This document shows positions 1 through 11,569 of a DNA stretch of 64,000 bases, one piece after another (positions within the stretch are counted from its first letter, which is position 1; each line of letters begins with the position of its first letter). Under the pieces are notes generated by a model that was given only the letters and a program-made list of their open reading frames with translations, searched no databases and was not told the origin of the DNA. This DNA is from Allomyces macrogynus ATCC 38327. Lineage: Eukaryota; Blastocladiomycota; Blastocladiomycetes; Blastocladiales; Blastocladiaceae. The stretch lies in contig GG745337.1 in the NCBI GenBank assembly GCA_000151295.1, positions 383,028 through 447,027 on the forward strand, in the 5' to 3' direction. The translations under genes were made by a program, and so were the position numbers.

Positions 1-166
1 CCAAGCTGGCAATCGCACAGCGGCCCTACAGACGCTGCAGCACGCACAGCGGGAGCAAGTTCGCGCGACCGCACCCTTGCCCATCGCGTCGGCAAAGGCA
101 GGCCAGGCAGCAGTTGGTGCAGACGGGTAGGGGACTGCACAGACCTGAGCGTGGCAACTGCCGCCA

Positions 167-770
167 ATGGGCCACCACAAACGGACAGTGCGCAAGAACA
201 GGACGGCGCGCAAGGGCAGGACGGCGCGCAAGAGCGGGACGGCGCGCGAGAACGGGACGGCGCGCAAAAGCAGGGCAGCGCGCGAGAGCAGGACGGCGTG
301 CAAAAGCAGGACGGCGCGTGAGAGCATAGCGGCACGCGAGAGTGGAACAGCGCGCGAGAGCAGGACGGCGCGTGAGAGCAGCACGGCGCACGAGAGCAGA
401 GCGGCGCGCGAGAGCAGAGCGACGCGCGAGAGCAGAGCGGCGCCCGAGAGCAGAGCGACGCGCGAGAGCAGAGCGGCGCCCGAGAGCAGAGCGACGCGCG
501 AGAGCAGAGCGGCGCCTGAGAGCAGAGCGGCGTGCGAGAGCAGGGTGGCGCGCGAGAGCTGGACGGCGTGCGAGAAAGGGACGACGCGCGAGAGCAGCGT
601 GGCGCACGAGAGCAGAGCGGCGCGCGAGAGGAGGACGGCGCGCGAGAGGAGGACGGCGCGCGAGAGCAGGACAGCGCGCGAGAGCAGGACGGCGCGCGAG
701 AGGAGGACGGCGCGTGAGAGGAGGACAGCACACGAGAGCAGGACAGCGCGCGAGAGCAGGATGGCGTGAG
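167..770. repeat. 18-bp GC-rich minisatellite
   Basis: A tandem array with an 18-bp unit built around cgcgcgagagcagagcgg, with point variation between units and about 33 units by length. Because 18 is divisible by three, several frames stay open across it: a 256-codon frame on the minus strand reads an Arg/Ala/Leu hexapeptide, and plus-strand frames read Arg-Glu-Ser-Arg-Ala-Ala/Thr hexapeptides. Open frames in several registers at once are what a stop-free tandem repeat gives, so I do not call a protein gene. It could still be part of a coding repeat whose unique ends lie outside the window. Confidence 0.85.
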
Positions 771-774
771 CGGC

Positions 775-1300
775 TGCTGCACCAACCAGTCGCCAAATCA
801 CTTCATTCACAGCAGCAAAACAAGGAATAAACCCAGCAATGGAGTGGGAGAGAAGGGTGCACGCGCGCACGTCTGCATGCGCCAGCAATGGTCGCATTGC
901 CACCTCCACGCAGCGGCCTCCCCAAGACTGGCAGTGGCCTCGCAGTGATGCCCAGAGGTGCGCACAGTTGTCAGCAATCGCCCTGCAGGATTTGGGCACA
1001 CGGGTCAGCGTGCAGCGTCGGCGGGATGGTCGGGTGGTGCTGGCACCATCGTGGTTGGGTCGCGCGGAAATTGGCCATTCAGCCCCACGCAACTGCTGCG
1101 CTAGACGCTGATCACGATGCTCGAATTATTGCAGCGTGTTGCGGGCATGCTGGATGGGTGGAGCGCAAGCGCATGGTGGGTTAAAAGTGGGTGGTATTTT
1201 GCGTTGCGGCACCTCAAGAGGTAACGGTTTGAACTGGGTGGCCCATGTGAGTGACAACGATCTGGTTTCAATCTCAACGATCTGAACGCAACGATTTCAA
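775..1300. other. Stretch without a supportable gene
   Basis: Between the minisatellite and the Tigger-like transposase I see only short overlapping frames with no recognisable domain. Around 1250-1310 short near-copies of a 'caacgatctgaa' phrase recur. No RNA gene or promoter motif could be supported. Confidence 0.4.
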
Positions 1301-1342
1301 CGATCTAACACCAATAGTAAGACCAACTGCTTACACGCGCCA

Positions 1343-2825
1343 TTGAACCTAGTAGTGTGCTGTCTCGAGGAGGGGTCGTTCAAGGCGTTGCCTGGTTGGC
1401 TCAACCTGTTTTTGCACTGGCATGGGCTCAAGTCGTATGTCATGCATGGTGTGTTCCTCCTCATCATTTCCCACTCGTGTACCTTGATCTCACCAACCAA
1501 CCATTCCTACAGGCGAGGGCGGGAAAGTGACTGAGGATATGCTCAAAGCTGCCCGCGCCGACGCGAACCGTCTTTCTGTCGATTGGACCTCGGAACACAT
1601 CTACAATGCCGATGAGGGCGCGCTCTTCTACCGCACGCTCCTGCGGCGCACGTATGCATTTGCCCTGGTCAACGGTAGCGAGGTGCACAAGGACCAGATC
1701 ACGTTCCTGATTGCCACGAATGCGACAGGCATGTTCAAGGACCTCATGGTCATTGGCGAGTCGAAGACCCCTGCTGCCGTGAAGGAAGCGGGTGGCTGCG
1801 AGCGGTGGGGCGATCTTTGCTGTTGCGTGTTTTACTGGCACAACCAGTCAATGGCATGGATGACGGGCAAGCTCTTTGCTGAGTGGCTCAAGGCGTTTGA
1901 TGCAAAGCTCTTGCACCTGAGTCTATTGTTTGTGGATAATGCATCCGTTCACATTCTTGATGCGGCCGTCTACAGGGGTCTCAACTTGCAGCACGTCCGA
2001 CTTGAGTTCTTGCACCCAAATGTGACCTTGCACATCCAACCAGCTGACCAAGGAATAATCCGCTCGCTCAAGGCCATGTACCGCGCGTTCCTGCTGCCCA
2101 AGTTCTTGGACATCATTGGTCACAACTGTGTGTCCACCCCCAAGGATCAGACCTACGCGCAGTTCACGAACCCATACTTGGCCTGCAACTTCTCGATGCT
2201 CGATGTTGTCACGCTGCTCTTGAATGTGCTTGATCACCTGTCGCCCATCACGATCTGAAACTGCTGGCTCAAGGCCGGATTTCTGACCGATGAGCAGCAG
2301 AAGGTGCTGCGCAGTCTCAACTGCACTGCATTGCAGGATGCCAACCTGCAGCTGACGGATCCTGTGGTTGTGTTGCTGACTGAAATGGCCATGGAGCATT
2401 GCGACAACTTGGCGGGTGCAGAGATGCAAGAGCTGATGGATGCGATTTGCAACTTCATGGCCCAGCGTCACCTGCCCCCTGCATCAGCCGATGAGCTGAA
2501 GGAGATTACCCATGCGTGGGTGGAGCGTGGGCACACGGATCCGGATCTGAAAGGCGTCAAGGAAGATGCACCCAACCATATTCTGGGACCGTACGATCTG
2601 AGTGAGTGGGCACAGGTGTTTGCGGCCACTGTGGGTCATGATGCTGGAGCAGATGGGAATGGTGGGGACATGGTGGTCGTGGATGAGGTCGATGAATCGA
2701 CACATTTGCAGGTGAGCAACGACGAGTATGTGGAGCTCCTTCGGAAGCTGGCCATTGGGGCAAAAGAGCGTGGAAAGACGACGTTTGAGTACCATGTGCG
2801 GAAGCAGTTGGCCTCGTTTGAGTGA
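1343..2825 (+). pseudogene. Tigger/pogo-like DNA transposase, one in-frame stop
   Basis: This is a relative of the Tc1/mariner-superfamily transposases of the Tigger/CENP-B type, which cut and paste their own element. The first part (about 1343-1448) reads FKALPGWLNLFLHWHGL, the signature of the CENP-B/Tc5 helix-turn-helix domain. A 64-bp intron at 1449-1512 (gt...ctacag, phase 1) then joins it in frame to the DDE domain. Catalytic motifs are IYNADEGALFYR, LLFVDNASVH and LHIQPADQGIIRSLK, giving the three acidic residues. A TGA stop at 2256-2258 interrupts the conserved I-T-I-x-N-C-W-L-K-A-G-F block; the frame then continues unbroken to 2825. The stop is one C-to-T change from the expected Arg codon CGA. 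The extreme N-terminus upstream of 1343 is not resolved. Family assignment is firm; whether the copy is dead depends on that stop being real. Confidence 0.85.
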
Positions 2826-3356
2826 TGTATTTCTAGTATTGCTATTGAATTGGTTGTCTGTCTGAATTCTGATCGCGCTCTAAAACGAAAAGAAAAGCCC
2901 ATCCTGCACGTGCGAGTGGAACCTGCTCAAGGGTCACGCGTGCGCGGAACACGCCCATGGTACATGCACCTCGTGCCGTCCCTCCACGCCGGGGTTCATT
3001 CATGAGGTGATCGTTGGCCGCAATGTCTTGAAGGTGGTTGTGGTAGTGGAAGCGTCTGAGTTTACAACGTTGAAGAGTCAAGTGCAGGTCATGTGATTTC
3101 TCAATACAACGCGGATTTGTTACAACGCGCGCGCCCAGGCAGGCGCGCTCTAACGAGTGACCACTGTAAGGGCCTTAGCGTCAGACGCGTTCAGTTAGTG
3201 ATGTGGCAAACCGAACTGACCTGTCAGGCCGCGCCAGCTTGCCGAACGCACGCACCATCCCAGTTACGATTGCCAGTCCATCCCGCTTCTCCATCGACCT
3301 TGACTTTCGTTCTTTGCGAGAAGCTGCAAAACCACCCCAAACAACTTAACGCAATG
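2826..3356. other. Interval between two transposon relics
   Basis: This stretch separates the Tigger-like frame from the Harbinger-like frame. A plus frame runs through its second half into the Harbinger N-terminus (from about 3093), but the part before 3357 has no recognisable domain. I did not find convincing terminal inverted repeats by eye. Confidence 0.35.
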
Positions 3357-4664
3357 ACAAGCGCAGCCGGGCAGGCTAGCCGTCAGCAGTGGCAGTGTGT
3401 ACTGCTTGCAGCACTTGCGTTCCTCCACCATCATCGCACCCAGCACAAGCGCGCCCATGCTGCGGCCATGTCGAGTCAGCTGCACACGTCCATTCTGATG
3501 GGCGAAGCGTGGGTCCAGGAGCTGCTCAATGGCCACTCGAAATCATTCCAGCGTGCTGCGTGGATGCCAAAGCACACCTTCAACAAGCTCGTCTCGATCC
3601 TGGAATCATGCGCGCTCCTTGCCCCTTTGCGCCTGCTCTCGGTCGCTGGGCAGCTCATGCTGTTCCTGTACGTCCTCGGGCACCGCGTGACCAATGCAGA
3701 GCTGCAGGAACGCTTCCAGATTGGGGCCGAGTCGGGCGTCACTCTATTTCCATGATGTGCTCAAGGGCATTTGCTGGCCATCTATCCCGATTACGTGCGC
3801 CTGCCCGGACCCGGCCATGGATCTCTCACCAGATTGCCAACAACAACAATTCTACCCTGCGTTCAAGGACGCGCGAGGTGCACGTTGACGGCACGTACAT
3901 CCCTTCGCTTGGTCTGCCACCTGAAGTTGCAAACCAGTCGCACAATCGCCATGGGCAGCTCACGCAAAACGTGCTCACTGTCGTGGACTTTGATTTGCAG
4001 TTCCTGTACCTGTTTGCCGGGTGGGAGGGGTCGGTGCACGATTCCACTGTGCTTGATGATGCTCGGAAAAAGGGTTTTGAAATCCCAGATGGCGTGTACT
4101 ATTTGGCCAATGCTGGTTATGTCAATTCGGATTGCATTCTGTCACCGTACCATGGTGTGTGATATCATCTCAAAGAATGGGGCAGTGCCCATGAACGGTC
4201 TGCATGTTCCCCCTGTTTGTGCTCATGAAATTGAACTGACAGTACCAAACTCTCGAAAATCATATAGCCTGGCAAACGCCCACGAGTTTTTTAATTTATA
4301 CCATGTGCAGCTGTGCAATGCCATTGAACACGCCTTTGGTGTGGTCAAGCACTGCTTTCCTGTGCTTGCAACTGGCATTTGGTACCCATTCGAGCGGATG
4401 CAGCCCAAGATTGTCTATGTGGTGGTGCTCTTGCCCAACTTCATTATTGACGACAAGCAGGACACGGTTCCTGATCACTATGAGCGGACTGTGCAGCATG
4501 GTGTGCTTGATGACAACAATCGTGGTGTACTGCAACCCCCACCTGGTGCACTTGATGTGCCTGCTGCTGACTGGCATTGGGAAGGGATTGCAGACGGGCT
4601 TTCCTGGCGCCGCCCACCTGCTCCACCCAGCTGTTGTGGAAGCGATCATGGTATTGCAGGGTGA
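3357..4664 (+). pseudogene. PIF/Harbinger (HARBI1-type) transposase, multiply frameshifted
   Basis: Remnant of the nuclease of a PIF/Harbinger DNA transposon. Family blocks occur in order but in different frames. The N-terminal block reads NGHSKSFQRAAWMPKHTF. It is followed by YFHDVLKGI and ISHQIANNN, then the first catalytic block VHVDGTYIPS. Next come FDLQFLYLFAGWEGSVHDST with the second catalytic Asp, and NAIEHAFGVVKHCF with the catalytic Glu. The frame changes near 3735, 3840 and 3885, and a TGA at 4160-4162 stands where the family has Arg in the YxGVRYHLKEWG block (CGA to TGA). The segment 4190-4245 may hold another indel or a short intron. The companion Myb-like ORF of autonomous Harbingers was not seen. 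Family certain, activity lost. Confidence 0.85.
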
Positions 4665-5043
4665 CGAATTTTTGGCGGCTGTGCACGCAATCGCCCCACA
4701 CATGCTGATCAATCCCGAAAATGCAGGGGTTATCTGTTTCACGTTTGCTGTCGGTGCAGGTCCAGAGCGTCTTCTCACAACTCACATAACTCAAAAGCAT
4801 TCGCGCTCAGATTTCTTTCCTTGGCGCTCCTGGAACAGCAAAACGTGCAGGATCGATGGATTGGCCAGCCTCTGGTACTGAAAGTATGGACAACAATGAT
4901 CCCTCGATATTCTGTATATTCACATCCATAGCAATCACGCAACTCAACCACGACGTCCCGTGGCCTAAAGGCCTGGCGTCCATCGAAATTCCACCACCAC
5001 ACCTTACCAAAACCAAACTGAATGGCCCTGCAATCAAATGCAA

Positions 5044-6531
5044 TCAGGCGGATGACAACACGACCCGACTCGTCCCATACCGCCGGACCATCGGCTTGGC
5101 TATCTTTGCTCCACGTGCTGCTGGTGCGAGCGGTCCAGCCTTTTTTGGAGGCCAGACGGGACGAAACTGCTGCCTAGCGCGCGAGCTCACCGTGATTGCC
5201 AGTCGGTTCAAATGGTGCGCTGGAACGAAAGCAGAAGCCCCATTAGACGAGTGCGATGACGTGCCATTGTCAGAGTTTCCATGCGTGCGCCTCGAGCAGA
5301 GCTTGACAGGCAGGAGAGCAAAGATCGCATCCACGAGCACAGTCGCAGCCAGCTTCCCTGTGATTCCAGCACGGAGAAGAGCATCAATCAGGGCTGAGGG
5401 CCCCGCGGCCATGACAGCTCTACGGTTCGAGTCCACAATCAGGTAGAGCGTCTCCATGGTCTCAGGTGTCATGACGCTAGTGCCGGAAGTACCGATTTGG
5501 CGGCAGTGGTAAGCGATCTCAGCAGCGTGTCGCGCCACGTCGTAATCACCATGCGATGGGTGGGTGAAGTAACCCGAGAACGCCGTGGAGACATTCTCTT
5601 CCTGTTGCAGCTTGCGCAAATTCATTCGCGATGTGCCAGAATCGAGCGACCAGGTGAAGCCAGGAATAGTAGTGAGCATCTTGAACACGTCACTTTGGAG
5701 CTGGACAATCTTCTCAGCAGCAACGTCGCCGACATTGTCCAAAATGTCAGAAAAGAGTTTTCCGGTGTGCACCGGGTACGTTTCCACGACAGGAAATGCG
5801 AGAATATCATATCGGCGCCGGAGATCATGAGGGATACTTGCGAAAACAAATGCAGCCACCGATGCAAGATGGCGGACGGTTTTTGCGATGCGGCCTGACT
5901 CGTAAGCAAACGGGAGAGTAGGGTCAAGCGTATTCACGCCATTAACAAGTGCAGCACCCGTGCAGATGACCCCCACACGCGCATCAGTGCGTTCGAGATC
6001 CTGGGCACGCACAGAACAAACACTCGCCACCTCCTGGCCCAAGTCCAGAATCAGGTACCAGACAAGGACCTTGGCGCTGATGGCTGCAGACCCGACCATT
6101 TCGGCAATGAAGACATGCTCCTCGATGCGTTTCGCCTGCGCAGCCAGGAACGCAAGAGAGCGCGTCTCAAGAATGCTGCGATGCGAGTTGGAGACGAATA
6201 CACGCGCTGGGAGCATGCTGGTGGCCAAGGACGCGCGCGGCAACCTCTGCAGAGCATCAAGATCCAGCGCTTCGAGGAAGCAGCGAGCAAGAGCATCAAC
6301 CGAGCCAGGGACCTCGCCGTCCGAGCTTGTCGAGGAGAAGCAGAAGTCGTTCATGATCGATTTGGAGCCGCAGGAAGCGCAAGCGGGGCGTCCAGCATAG
6401 CGGTGCGAATGGCCGTGGCGGTGCGAATGGCGAACAATGTGTGCAAACTGATCCCGCTCATGGTGGGGGGACGGCGCGCACTTATATGGCAGTGCGGCCG
6501 TCACGTCGGATCCAGTCGGTGATGGCTCCAT
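5044..6531 (-). CDS. Uncharacterised 495-residue protein
   Basis: A single unbroken minus-strand frame from an ATG at 6531 to a stop at 5044, with no intron needed, unlike most other genes here. I do not recognise the family. Visible features are a His/Arg-rich stretch at residues 29-46 (HSHRHGHSHRYAGRPACASC) followed by a CxxC pair, a helical, fairly hydrophobic centre around residues 130-290, and a basic Ser/Asn-rich tail. There is no clear signal peptide or catalytic motif. It sits just downstream of two transposon relics, so it could be part of a mobile element, but it has no transposase motif. Length and even amino-acid composition favour a real gene; the start is simply the first ATG. 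Confidence 0.55.
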   Translation of the reverse strand: MEPSPTGSDVTAALPYKCAPSPHHERDQFAHIVRHSHRHGHSHRYAGRPACASCGSKSIMNDFCFSSTSSDGEVPGSVDALARCFLEALDLDALQRLPRASLATSMLPARVFVSNSHRSILETRSLAFLAAQAKRIEEHVFIAEMVGSAAISAKVLVWYLILDLGQEVASVCSVRAQDLERTDARVGVICTGAALVNGVNTLDPTLPFAYESGRIAKTVRHLASVAAFVFASIPHDLRRRYDILAFPVVETYPVHTGKLFSDILDNVGDVAAEKIVQLQSDVFKMLTTIPGFTWSLDSGTSRMNLRKLQQEENVSTAFSGYFTHPSHGDYDVARHAAEIAYHCRQIGTSGTSVMTPETMETLYLIVDSNRRAVMAAGPSALIDALLRAGITGKLAATVLVDAIFALLPVKLCSRRTHGNSDNGTSSHSSNGASAFVPAHHLNRLAITVSSRARQQFRPVWPPKKAGPLAPAARGAKIAKPMVRRYGTSRVVLSSA

Positions 6532-8255
6532 TATTTACAAGCGGACAGGACGAATCGCTTGACGCGCACTTCTTCTCATGTCTTGCTCCGTAAACGTCCA
6601 CCTCCATCGCGCAGCGATTGGGGCCAGTCCGAACAGGACTCGCATCCATGATGTGAGAAATATGAAGGAGAGGACTGCTTGCCAGCAACAGAGCGCACAG
6701 ATCGAGCATGAGCCAACAAGTGCTGGTGGACACTCTTCGCCGCTAGATCGCGGCAAAGACATGGGCTCATGGCAAAAACTGACGCTGGTACAAGTCAATC
6801 CCCACCCACGCGTGCCGCCTCGCGAAACTGCAAATCTTGCATTGTTCTCGTTTTTTTGAATCATTCGTTATGTATCTGCCTTTCTTACTCTCTCCACCTT
6901 TGTGCGTCTATGAAGAGGATTGTTTGGTGATACATATCGATGCGGTTGCTCACATTGTGCGGTCCACGCTTGCTCCAATCCAATCACGGCCGCAACAAGT
7001 TCGCGGTTAGGAATCACGAATGTGACAATTCGGCCGTTTCGAGCCCGCCCATGCGCAAAGGTGGATCGCACGGGTGCAGTTCACGCGGGTTGTGAATGAT
7101 AGTCCACTTCCCCAGTGGTACAGTCCCTTGCTGACCTGTGCAAAGCAAGCCGAACCACAAGCGCACAAACGAGTAGCTGATGTTCAAACTAAACCACACA
7201 TACCTGGGCCGAGGCAAGCACGGATGAGAGTCAATGGAGCGTGGCCGTGTGTGTGACGCTGCTCAAGGCCAGTCGAGAGAGGAATGAGGTCAATCGAGCT
7301 GGGGTGGAGGTCAATCAACTTGCGAGAGCATCATTGAAGACGTAATTTACTCAAACGGAACCTGAATCGACAAAGGCGCCTTTTCCTTTGCATGATGAGT
7401 ACTTCGGCATTTGTCTCCCCTCCCACGTGCTCAAATCAAAGTTGAATTGGCTGATCAAGGGTCGCTTGAGCTCAATCGAGCACCTCCAGCTCGATCGAGC
7501 ATGGATCGAATGACGCCACTTCGTCACGAGTATGGTTTCCCGCTTCGCGTTGAAGCCCATGACCAGGCTGTAGATGAGGCCAGAGACATATTTTGGTGAT
7601 CCGTTGCTTGAAGTGGGTCATGTTTTTGCGTGAGGTTGACGAGCGAGCACCAGTCTCGCGCCGAGATGTAATGTTGCGTGGGACTTGGCAGAAACTCATC
7701 GGGCGCGACCCAGACTGCTTCGGTCGGTTCTAGTCGAATCCTCACCACCCTTTCAGCCACTCTCCAGAACGGCGTCCTTGACAGTCTGTCGGTGATCCAA
7801 CTCCATTTCTCAACATCCACCATTCAATCTGTCTGTACCGATGCTCGAGCCGCGACTCAACAAGTCGCACTCATCTTCGTCGTCAGCTCTCTTTTGCGGG
7901 AGGGAAACGGCTCTATGATCCCGACAGCTTGCGCGCACGTCAACGCGCGCTGGAGTTACGCCGCGGCCGATTCCAATTGCTGTCGGCGCCGGCGTCGTGG
8001 GCATAAAGGCTTCAAATAGCGCGTCGCCTCGCCAAGCCGTTCCTTCCTCCCTCGCTCCTCGTCTGCCAACCTACCGCTCCTGGCCGTCCAGTACGTTCTT
8101 CAACACGGCGCACTGCTTCAGCCCTCGTTTCCCTGACCCATCGACGCGCTGTATCACGTCAGAGCACCGCTCCGTCCTGCCTGAGTCTACCGCGCATCGC
8201 TGACTCGGTTGCCCGTCGGCCACTCGCTCTGCAATCCGATTTGACACACGACAAG
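6532..8255. other. 1.7-kb stretch without a supportable gene
   Basis: Only short overlapping frames in all registers, none with a recognisable motif. The part from about 7250 to 7510 repeats short phrases of the type gtcaatcgagct. The last few hundred bases before 8256 are pyrimidine-rich, as expected for the leader of the following gene. Confidence 0.4.
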
Positions 8256-10838
8256 ATGCTGCTGCCCACCAAGCGCAAGCAGTCGTCGGCTGGGTCTGGA
8301 TCTGGCGCGCCCGACGGCAAGGCCGAGCCCGTCAAGAAGATGGGGAGTGTCTCGACGGATACCGCGCCAAGTACGCATTTCGGTGATTCTGGTGCTCATG
8401 GTATTGGACCGCACTGACCAGTTTTCCCGTGAACAGAGGACGTCGGGGTGATCACGCGCAATCAGATCGACAAGCTGACTGGACAAGTGTTGCGGTTTAC
8501 GGAGAACACCATATCGACTATTTCGCTTGGTTCGCGTGTGTTTGTGCCCGTGGTCGCGCGGCTCGTTCTCGGTACGGCATCGCGTTGTTCTATGGTCATT
8601 CTGTCCGGGAAATGAGATTGATTGAAGATTTGCGTCGTCGGAACAACAGGACCGCTGGTGGTCGGCGCATTGACTCCCGTCGAGCCGTACCAGGAGATCA
8701 AGGAAACGAACGAGTTTTGGATCAAGTGGCGCAGTGACACCGAGGCCGCGAAGCGCCATGGGCTCGTCGGGACCGCGCACGAGTGCTCGAACCAGGAAAT
8801 CGAGAGATTTGTGACAAGACGTCTGCACGATGCGCTGACGCACGCCAATGCGCACGTTCGCCTCTTCGGCGCGGTCTACCTCAAGGGATCCGCTCTGTCG
8901 CTCAGAGAAGCGTACGTTTGGTGTCTTTGAGGGCGATTCACGGTCCGTGTGAGTCTTGTTTTGCGCAACTGACCAACATCACCTCCCTCTTGTTCTTGCA
9001 CGACTACTCGGTTACCAGGAACACGCCTGAGCTCCGCCGCCGCCACTTTGACGACACGCATGTGCATGTTTTCGCCGATCTCGTCGCGCACCTCCTCCGA
9101 CTCGAGGGCAATTTGGGCTACTCGAGTTTGGCCGAATTGATTGCGTTATCGATCCCGATCGAGTTGCTTCGACTGGCCGATGCATTTCTCGATGATCTCG
9201 CCAAGCACCTTGACGACCCGGACTTCAAACGGCCCGTCTTTAACCTGGCCGCTGTGACCAAGATCGAGCCACCGCGCGTCGTCAATAAGGGTCGTAAAAT
9301 TTACGCGACTGGCGTCCGGCGCGTCGCCAAGGGGGCCAACGACAGTGCGAAGGGGATCGAGTACAAGATTGGCAGGACCTCCAACGGCATCGCGGTACGG
9401 TTTGACTTCATGCAGGCGTCCTCGAATGCCCTGGCGTGCATTAATCATTCTCTCAATTCTCTCGTTGGCCAGCGACGGAACGAACAGGAATACACCGGCA
9501 TTACGGCCGTTGCTGCGCTTGCAATCTCAAGTAAGCTCGATCAACTCGCTCTTGCAGATTTGCGCTCGATGAGCGTCCTCGCACTCGAAGCCGCCGTTGA
9601 GTCCGCGGTTTTGCGGTGTTTTGGCGGCGCCATCACGTTCAAGGCCTCGGTCATGGCTGGCGAAGCGCTTGGGTACCGGTCGCACTATTCGTTACAGCAG
9701 AGGCACAAGGACGTGGTTCGGGCGCACGATCTGCACGAAAACGCGGATCCGGCTCCCGTGTCTCCAAACGACAAGGACAAGAACAAGGAGAAGCGGTATT
9801 CTAAGAGCAAGGAGTGTGGCATGACCGACTGCTGCCCAGCGTACGTGATCTTTTCTTATTCTTTGGGGCCAAAGGGATTGCTGTGGCGGTTGACCGACTT
9901 GCAACCGAATTTCTGTCTATAGGTGTGGGCTTGCTTTTTCTGAGCCAGCGGCCATCATGGCACGGCCCGTCGCGACGGGTGGGGCGGGCCCGAACAAGAA
10001 GGAACTGCGGCTTTTCGTGTTCATTGAGAAGATCAATCACCCGGACACGCTCGAGTGCGACCAGTTCTGCAGTACATCGAGTGTCTTGATCGTGCGAGGC
10101 CTTCGCGGGGAAGATGCGGAAGCGCTCATGTATTGGGACGCAGTGCGCCATTTCAACAAGGTGTGGCCACGGTGGATGGACCCAAGCGCCCCAGGAAACG
10201 CTTCCTGCGTTGGTTACCACCCGGACGAATACTACGGCGGCAAACGCGACATTGTCCCGGACGACGAGGAGGCATGGGAGACGTACGACCCGGATTTGTA
10301 CGGTCTGGACGAAGGCCGCACCGAGGAGGTATGGGAGATGTACGACCCGGATTTGAACGGTCCAGACGAGGGCCGCGATGAGGCCAACGCGGCCGGCGGC
10401 GATGCCGGCATGCAGACGTGTCGCGTCGCTGACACGAAGCGCAACGGCGCGCTGATCAAGGTCGAGGCCAACGCGGCCGGCGGCGATGCCGGCATGCAGC
10501 TCGCTGCAAGCAAGGCCATGGAGAATACGTTTGACGTGTTCAAAATCGTGGAGGCGGTCAAGGCGTGCGCGGGTAAGCACGTCAAGGCGTATGGCAAACT
10601 CATGCTCACGGCGTCAGGTGCAATGGAGCAAGTGCGCAAAAGATACGGGACCGACAAGACCGAGGAGCAGCTTGAACAGGTCGCAGCTTATGGCATCTTG
10701 AACAATGACATCGACAGCATCAAGCTCTGGGCGATCGAGCACTGCAAGGGAGACCTGGTCGAGGCCTACGGGCACTTTCTGATCGTGTCGAAGAACACGG
10801 TCGAGGTGGTCGATCTGACGTGTTTGGACGACGATTGA
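8256..10838 (+). CDS. Uncharacterised five-exon protein, 749 residues
   Basis: I assembled this gene from frame continuity. Exons are 8256-8370, 8437-8571, 8650-8911, 9019-9840 and 9923-10838, with GT-AG introns of 66, 78, 107 and 82 bp whose phases match exactly. The product starts with a Lys/Ser-rich segment, has an alpha-helical middle (residues about 110-430), then a Lys/Asp-rich linker and a cysteine cluster spanning the last splice junction (CGMTDCCPACGL), which may bind zinc. The C-terminal part carries two short duplications: an acidic AWETYDPDLYG / VWEMYDPDLNG pair, and EANAAGGDAGMQ twice. The end is very acidic (VVDLTCLDDD). I do not recognise the family and assign no function. Exact phase agreement at four junctions and absence of stops make the gene model strong. 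Confidence 0.7.
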
Positions 10839-11569
10839 GGTTGCGGGCGAGATCGAGGTGTGAGGGGGTGACGGGTGACGGGAGGACGGCACAGGATGGC
10901 ATCATGGTGGGCGTATTCGTTTGTCTGTTGCCTATGAATTTATGTACTGTTGGACACATCGTATATTGGTGACGGTCGCAAACGTGAAGTCTGGTCGTCG
11001 TGGCAATGCGAGCATTCATATTTCGGCCTGATGTTTGCGCTCCTCCAACCACTCATACTTCGGCAGCTTCGCCACTTCCACACACTTCTTCTTGAGCGCC
11101 ACGATCTCAACCGACACGTTTCAATTCCTCTGCCAGCTGCTTTAGCGTCCCTCGGTGTGCACGTCCGCGGTCCAGCCAGATTGGCTAAGGCTCATCCGCA
11201 TTGTGTCAATGCTTGGATGGCCCTTGAGGTGTGGAACGAGAACTGGGGGCGAAGCATTGTATCCAGACAATGGCTCCTCTCAGGAAGTGCAACACGCCGT
11301 CGCTGATACTTCTATCAAGCTGAGCCGAGATTGCGGCATCAAAAAGGGTGTGGGGCGATGGTTACTCTCAAGCAGGTTCGGCAACAGCATAGCCATAAAG
11401 GAAGCTGTCACAATCGCCTGTCCACCACAGGCCTGGGTCGGCCGGTGTTGCATTGAGCACCATCAAGCACCGCCAAAGCATCAAGGACCCAGCACGGAGG
11501 GAGCACCTTTTGTATTTTCGCAACTTCTCTCTCAAATATCTCAGCACCGCTGATGTCACGACCACGACG
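10839..11569. other. Intergenic stretch with a short minus-strand coding-like island
   Basis: Between two plus-strand genes. Around 11040-11130 the minus strand reads a short lysine-rich segment (EIVALKKKCVEVAKLPKYEW) that ends in a stop, which could be the last exon of an otherwise unrecognised or decayed gene. Nothing else is supportable. Confidence 0.3.

Noticed and set aside
167..770. CRISPR array
   Set aside because: The repeats are contiguous with no unique spacers, and the genome is eukaryotic.
26..796. A 256-codon minus-strand frame of Leu-Ala-Arg-Arg hexapeptides
   Set aside because: It is one of several stop-free registers through an 18-bp minisatellite; its ends have no recognisable unique domain.
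9801..10580. 259-codon minus-strand frame opposite the five-exon gene
   Set aside because: It spans intron 4 and two exons of a gene with matching splice phases on the other strand; no independent support.
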